NCBI GenBank assembly: GCA_029817715.1
Contig: JARUPY010000473.1
Coordinates: 5,642,001-5,706,000, forward strand
DNA from: Melastoma dodecandrum
Lineage: Eukaryota; Streptophyta; Magnoliopsida; Myrtales; Melastomataceae
Direction: 5' to 3'
Length of the DNA stretch: 64,000 nt
The position numbers were made by a program, and so were the translations under genes. Shown piece after piece: positions 58,619 to 64,000 of the stretch (position 1 is its first letter; every line of letters begins with the position of its first letter). Under the pieces are notes generated by a model, which saw nothing but the letters and a program-made list of their open reading frames with translations, did not search any database and was not told the DNA's origin.

Positions 58619-59447
58619 ATGGGTGATGGTGATTTGGATAGCCAGCATCCCACCCCGAAACTGCCCATCTTCTCGCTTCCATGGCCGAAGCCCCCTGATC
58701 CCCCCGGCCTGCTGACCCCGCCCCTCCACCCGGGTGCCGCGGTACCGTTCCAGTGGGAAGAGGCTCCTGGGAGGCCGTTGCCCTGCCTCTCCCGATCTCC
58801 TCACCGCACCCCTGCCATCTCGGGGGGTGGCGCCAAGAGATGCCTCAACTTGCCCCCAAGGCTGCTCCACGACAACCAGGGTGCCATCATTGCCGTGACT
58901 AATCATGTCACGGTTCCGTCCCCGACCACAGTTCTGGAAGGTCCAGACCCGTGTCCTAGGAAGAGGCTGGCGAGCACATGGTCATTCAGGCGGGTGGGTT
59001 CCCGGGAGAGGATGCCGTCCGGGTCAACAAGGTGGGCCAGTCTCAACTTTGGCTCCAGGGTACCTTCCCACGAAAGGAAGGATGTCCAGGGAGGCCACAT
59101 GTGTGGTTCCGGCATCTCGCTCTCTGAGTTCTTCCGCTGCGACTGTGATCAGGATGCGGTAGGCATCGACAGCACGAAGGTGAAGATCACGAGGGTCAGA
59201 AGGCGGAGGAGCTTCCTAAGCCTCTCGCCTAGAAACTCCCATATCTGGGTAAGTCCTTCAGTCTCCATTGGTGAACAAGCCAACTCAAAATCAAATGGTT
59301 AGTTCCTAAACATCTAAACTTTTGCAGGCAAGCATTTACGACGGGTTGAAACAGGTAGTCCCTTGGAAACGCAGACCAACTCCAACGCCAACAGCACCAG
59401 AAGAGCCAAAGTCCAAAAGTGTGCTTACCAGTAGTGATCCTGATTAG
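58619..59447 (+). CDS. DUF688-family protein (At4g00770-like), function unknown
   Basis: Two exons, 58619..59248 and 59328..59447, give 249 residues. The N-terminal part is proline-rich with KLPIFSLPWPKPPDPPG and the conserved block AAVPFQWEEAPGRP, the hallmark of plant DUF688 proteins. Basic and serine-rich stretches follow (KVKITRVRRRRSFLSLSPR). The second exon has ASIYDGLKQVVPWKRRPTP, a C-terminal motif also typical of the family. There is no signal peptide or membrane segment. Function is unknown; the basic stretches could serve nuclear or membrane association, but that is only a guess. The start is the first ATG in frame. A 181-codon minus-strand frame overlapping it is a shadow. Confidence 0.82.
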
Positions 59448-60279
59448 CCATTAGTTTGTGTTTTTTTGTGATTATCAGTACATCCTGATCCAGAGACTCT
59501 TGCACAGACAGTTCCTAAGAACTGTAAACAAAACATAACCTTCGCCTAACATCCGCCGTGCGTTACTTAATGAAGTAAAATGTAACTTTAAGGACCAAAA
59601 ATGTAAATACAAGACATCCCTTGTAATAAATGGGCCCGTCGACCATCTCGACCGACCACCGACCTACTGACTAGCCAATGAGGTCGCCGTGACGATTGCC
59701 TGCCCCTGCCCTCAGTCATGTTTGGTCCCTGTTTATAGACGAAACACGTCGCGATACAACAGGGACTAAAGTGTTGAATGCAATATAATCGCCGGTAAAA
59801 CAAAAGAACAGAAGATAGTAAAAAAATTCACTAACACAAAGAAAGAATACTTACAACAATCTTACAACACTTAATACGATTTCTGACAGACAGGTTGACA
59901 ACCAAGCAGCCTTTCGGGGTCATAGAATGATTGTCTATGTGTTACAATTGACCAGACCCGACTTATTTATAGATATAATCTAAACCATCGACCGAAACAC
60001 ATTAAAAACGTGCTAATTACTATAACATTGACTACCGACCAACTGCTGGAATAATCCCATCATCGACGAACTCCACTATCGAAGCTCGCAACATCGATAA
60101 GTTCCTGAGTTAGCATCGACTTTATGCCTTGATGATCATATTTGACACAACATCGATACTGAACACCTTCGACGCAACATCGATCTCGAGCACTTTCGGA
60201 ACCCAACATGCAAGGCCCAAATTGACGTTTATCGTGTCAACATTTTGCCCCCTTCCTTTGACGCACCGGTTCGTTTTCT
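59448..60279. other. Spacer after the DUF688 gene
   Basis: No gene is recognised. 59990-60240 has repeated short GCATCGAT-type phrases (CATCGAC, CAACATCGAT) and may be part of the LTR or internal region of the gypsy remnant that follows. Confidence 0.45.
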
Positions 60280-61320
60280 CTATCTTCCTCTATAAAACCC
60301 TTGTCGTCTTCTTATTTGCCACATTTACTTCTTCATAGACTTGTTGTCGATGTTCAGTTGGTAATCGGCACGGAGCTTGTTTCACATGTTCTGGCTTGGT
60401 AGGTAAAGTATGCTTGGCTAATCGTTGATCCAAACCATGCATTCCGGTATAATCCCATGCGAAGCAGTCTTTAATCCCATGTTGTCAATATCGATTGGAA
60501 AAGATTGATATCAATCGAACTACTAATAAATGTAAGTCGCTGAATTTCGTCATCACTTAAATTCATAGCAACCAAAGAATCACGAGGCATCATCAATGTT
60601 TGTCGATCCTTAGACGATTCAGCTACAGACTTATCATAAAACGTTGTTTTATTTATAGTAGGATGAAATACAACACCAGTCAAATCTACACACGATAGCA
60701 AAGCCATATTCAACTCATCTTCTTCAGCACGTTGGTCTGGACTATCTACTTTCAGTGAACCAGTTTCAAGATACAATTCAAGACTAACTCTTGGTCTAGT
60801 TAGTCAACACACTCGTAGTCGCTCCATGACATCGGTGATTATGTCTTCCTTATTTAGATCAAGCATCTTCGACCTCCCGGAGGAGTCTATCGGGCTCCAA
60901 GTCCGGGTTACCAGGGTCAACATTCTTCTCTTAATCCGGTAGCCTCCTAAATAGAATGGAGATTTTCAGAAAGTTTTGCATCCCTCTTGGCTTGAGCCTC
61001 AACTTCGACTACCGGAAGTACTATGTCAGAATCCTATCCGGATGGAGCATCGACGATTGGATGTAGGGGACCCCCGTATTTCATCAGGTATTCGAACTTT
61101 CCAGTTGATTCACCTAAAGGTCCGACATTCGAATCACCCAGAGCATATCTTTTCTTCAGACTCATATCGTCGACTGCGCCAATAACATTTCTTGTGCAAA
61201 TTTCGACCGGGTTAATATATGTATTAATAGTTGAGTCGGCCTTAACAACATCAACTTCAGAATCAAGCTACAGCATAAGTTCTTAACGAAGAGTAGAAGG
61301 GATCACTGCCGCCTTATGCA
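60280..61320 (-). pseudogene. Ty3/gypsy (Tat-like) protease-RT linker remnant
   Basis: On the minus strand the translation passes through LGDSNVGPLGESTGKFEYL (about 61100), AEEDELNMALLSCVDLTGVV (about 60720), DDEIQRLTFISSSIDINLFQ (about 60530) and, after a frameshift near 60480, KDCFAWDYTGMHGLDQRLAK and PCRLPTEH (about 60465-60365). The KDCFAWDYTGMHGLD block is the characteristic start of RT in Tat/Athila-type gypsy elements. Stops and frame changes are frequent. Only this short part of pol remains. Confidence 0.65.
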
Positions 61321-62543
61321 GTCAATTCCGACCTAAACAAGCACTAAATGTCGAAACTGGTGTAGATGTCGGATTTCCAATTAAAGACGTCAGAAGGTTG
61401 TAATAGAATGTGGCAGAAGAACAAGCTCTGAAACACTATGATAGTTGCCCAGGATATGTTAATTAGGAGAGCAGAGGCTTCTACCAGATCCAGATCTTAC
61501 TTCTGGTGTTAATGAGGACTACTTTTGTATCCCATGGTAGAGAATTCGGATGTGCCAAGAGTTCATGGATCGTGAGGGTCTTTCTCAACAGTCTATTGTG
61601 ATTAACACACCCAAGTTCTACAAGTGATATATATTGCCTGGCAAGTTACTCATTTACACCCTTCTAGGTAGTGGGATCTTGTGGTCTTATCAATGTGTTG
61701 TTTTATTTATTTATTTATTGTCGACTATTAGAGATAGTCCTCCTGCAAGGTAGTCACCTGCTTTGTTTTTTTTTACTCGAGAAAACTTAGTTTCCGTTTC
61801 ACTGCCTAAAAGAAACTGCATGAATGAGTTGTATGCAGGAACATCATTCAAAGCAATAGGCGTCGATCTGCATCACCATCCCCTCGGCCTCCTCCACAGC
61901 GATCGGGAAGATTCCATTTTACTTCCATTTCTCGGAAGGAACTAGGTAAGTTATGTGCCTTCCCTCATTGGTGTTTTTCCCCATTCGAGAGTGTATTGTA
62001 ACAGGCATGGTATTTCCCGCATTCAGACGATTCTCACTAGTACGTTCTGGTTCCCTGGCGAGCGTGCCAACGACACCCAAGACGCCAATGATGCAAGCAA
62101 ACTCAGAAAACACCAATGTTCGTTTGCATTCCAACAGAACACTCCACCACAATCACCAAATCCGATTCCACAATTCAATCTACAAACTCCGACAGCCCAA
62201 GCAGTAACAACATCAACATCGACCCTGCGATCGTCCCACCTCCAGTCCTCGTTCCCTTCTCCCTTCCTTCTCTCCTCTCTTTCTGGCTAACCGCCCCTCC
62301 CCATTTACAACTACCTCCCTTTTTTAGCAACCCATTTCCAAACGGTACGAGCTAAACAACTAAACCGGACCAGACCAACCAACCCGACCCATTCATTAAT
62401 ATTCAACCGGTCCAATCTATCAACCCGGTCTAACGACTCAACTACCACGATGCCCAGACCCCAGAAAACACAGCAACATCAGCAAAAACACCGCAACACC
62501 AGCAACTCCTCTGCATCTTCCTTAGCTCACCAATTCCCACGCA
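61321..62543. other. Spacer, probably including the 3' LTR of the chromovirus at the right edge
   Basis: No gene is recognised. If the minus-strand LTR starts TGATGCGTGG at 62546, this region to its left should be that LTR. Its far end could not be fixed, because the partner LTR lies outside the window. Confidence 0.5.
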
Positions 62544-64000
62544 TCAAGTTTCCCCCCTCGAAAGACACTTGTCCACAAGTGTACCTGAAGGATACCGCTT
62601 CTCCAAGTCATACAGGAACTCCCAAGTAGCATCTTCAGGCACAGCACCCTTCCATTGAATCAAAACCTGGGTAGCAGCTCGATTGCCCCGTTTCACCATT
62701 CTCCGAGCTAAAATTGCCAACGGTTCATGAGCTTGAAGATCACAAAAGGATGGCAATTCAGCAGAGATAGAAGCATCGTCTGAAATACTCTTCCGCAACT
62801 TAGAGACATGGAAGGTAGGATGGATAAGAGCCCCCGCTGGTAAATCCAGCTTATATGCCACCTTCCCAACACGGTCGATCACCTTATACGGGCCATAAAA
62901 TAGAGGAGACAACTTATGATTGCTCCGCAGCGCCACACTTTGCTGTTTGTATGGTCGAAACTTGACAAATACCAAATCTCCCAATTGGAATTCTCTCTCA
63001 GTACGATGGGCATTAGCCATTTGCTGCATTCGATGCCGAGCTCTGTCAAGATGGAACCTTAACAATTGCAGCTGAGCCTCTCTATCTCGTAACTCAACAT
63101 CCACAGTAGAAACAACACGATCATTGGGCAAATAGGGAATATGAACAGGAGGCGTATATCCATAAAGAGCTTCGAATGGAGACATCTTAATAGAGGAATG
63201 ATAGGTACTATTATACCACCACTCGGCTAATGGAAGCCAGTTAACCCAATCACCCGAACAATCTCCCACCATGCACCTTAGATATGTCTCGAGACAGCGG
63301 TTAACAACTTCGGTTTGACCATCTGTCTGCGGATGATACGCAGTGGAAAGGTGCAATTCTACTCCTTGCAAAGTAAAAAGCTCTTGCCAAAACCGACTTA
63401 GGAAGATGGTATCCCTGTCACTCACAATGGTTTGAGGTAACCCATGCAACTTGAAAACATTATCTAAGAAAAGCCGAGCAACAACTTTAGCAGAATACGG
63501 ATGGGGCAGCGACAGGAAATGTCCATATTTACTCAGCCGATCCACCACCACCAAAACAGCCTCCTTACCATGAGATTTTGGTAACCCCTCAATAAAATCC
63601 AAAGAAATATCTTGCCAAAAACCAACAGGCACTGGTAATGGCTGCAGCAAACCCGGGCTGGACACATTTTCATGCTTACAAGTGGAACAAATCGCACAAG
63701 ATCGTATAAAATCACGAATGTCCTTCTCCATGCCTTTCCAAAAAAATAATCGGCCAATCCGTTTAGAGTTAGCTAAGACTCCCGAATGACCTCCCACTGG
63801 TCCACAATGGAAAGTCTGCAGAATTTTCCTCCGTACCTCAGGAACATCCCCTACTACCAATTTGGATCCCCTCTGCAACAATCCCTGTCTCCAACAAAAC
63901 TTACCCAGTGATCCATTACCCTCCTGTAACTCAGTTAACAGAGCAACCAATTTACTGTCTACAGACCAGGTGGCTTTCACCTCATCAAACAGAGTAGGAG
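62544..64000 (-). CDS. Chromovirus polyprotein, C-terminal part (integrase plus chromodomain), partial
   Basis: An uninterrupted frame of 485 codons runs from the right edge to a stop at 62544. The integrase zinc-binding region has H..GPVGGHSG and CAICSTCKH. Catalytic residues are visible: D in ISLDFIEGLPKS, D in IVSDRD and E in YHPQTDGQTEVVNRCLE. A GPY/F-type segment (FYGPYKVIDRVGKVAYKL) follows, then HPTFHVSKLRK and a C-terminal chromodomain (ILARRMVKRGNRAATQVLIQ, then W.G..P.DATWEFL.DL..RYPS). In this group the chromodomain directs insertion to heterochromatin. The absence of stops suggests a younger copy than the others in the window. The RT and gag parts lie off the edge. Confidence 0.9.
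   Translation of the reverse strand, partial: PTLFDEVKATWSVDSKLVALLTELQEGNGSLGKFCWRQGLLQRGSKLVVGDVPEVRRKILQTFHCGPVGGHSGVLANSKRIGRLFFWKGMEKDIRDFIRSCAICSTCKHENVSSPGLLQPLPVPVGFWQDISLDFIEGLPKSHGKEAVLVVVDRLSKYGHFLSLPHPYSAKVVARLFLDNVFKLHGLPQTIVSDRDTIFLSRFWQELFTLQGVELHLSTAYHPQTDGQTEVVNRCLETYLRCMVGDCSGDWVNWLPLAEWWYNSTYHSSIKMSPFEALYGYTPPVHIPYLPNDRVVSTVDVELRDREAQLQLLRFHLDRARHRMQQMANAHRTEREFQLGDLVFVKFRPYKQQSVALRSNHKLSPLFYGPYKVIDRVGKVAYKLDLPAGALIHPTFHVSKLRKSISDDASISAELPSFCDLQAHEPLAILARRMVKRGNRAATQVLIQWKGAVPEDATWEFLYDLEKRYPSGTLVDKCLSRGET
62547..62559 (-). other. Polypurine tract of the right-edge chromovirus
   Basis: The minus strand reads GAGGGGGGAAACT, inside the last codons of the polyprotein and directly before TGATGCGTGG, the presumed start of the 3' LTR. 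Confidence 0.7.

Noticed and set aside
58361..58906. 181-codon minus-strand frame
   Set aside because: It overlaps the DUF688 coding exon in antisense; the + strand frame has the family motifs.

Overview
The window is nuclear DNA from a flowering plant, almost certainly a dicot. It has intron-rich genes with GT-AG splice sites, families known only or mainly from plants (CCT-motif protein, PMEI-PME pectinesterase, plastid starch synthase 1, phytolongin, DUF688), and large blocks of decayed plant retrotransposons and DNA transposons. The species cannot be fixed from the sequence alone.

Layout. 24-1645 (-): the first two coding exons of a CCT-motif transcription regulator, whose CCT domain lies off the left edge. 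3885-6290: a decayed SIRE/Maximus-like Ty1/copia element. 6290-12001: gene-free. 12002-14195 (+) pectinesterase and 15004-18048 (-) DPP8/9-like dipeptidyl peptidase are convergent, and each has a visible poly(A) signal. 19117-20590: a foldback MITE followed by a palindrome-rich repeat. 20765-21640 (-): a broken copy of an EMB1796-like PPR gene. 22038-25971 (-): a complete 15-exon mitochondrial-type CLPX gene.

26.4-51.4 kb is almost entirely mobile DNA. A hAT element (30853-37748) has a perfect 8-bp target duplication. It carries two later insertions: a 1225-bp nonautonomous hAT element with its own 8-bp duplication, and a fragment of an endogenous pararetrovirus. 38849-47875 is a Tekay-like chromovirus interrupted by a 189-bp hAT-like MITE and by a block of about 2.1 kb. 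MULE transposase fragments lie on both sides (28.4-28.9 and 48.9-49.4 kb).

51681-59447 is a second gene-rich block, all on the + strand: starch synthase 1 (15 exons), a single-exon phytolongin, and a two-exon DUF688 protein. The right edge holds a Tat-like Ty3/gypsy remnant (60.3-61.3 kb) and the 3' end of a chromovirus polyprotein (62544 to the edge, -) with an uninterrupted reading frame.

The host genes are housekeeping and metabolic genes (cell wall, peptide turnover, mitochondrial proteolysis, starch, trafficking) with no operon-like relationship. I reconstructed splice sites by hand; for every complete multi-exon gene the exon lengths sum to a whole number of codons. I found no convincing undescribed molecular system. 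The most unusual content is the layered transposon/pararetrovirus nest at 30.8-37.8 kb and the uncharacterised palindromic repeat at 19.7-20.6 kb.
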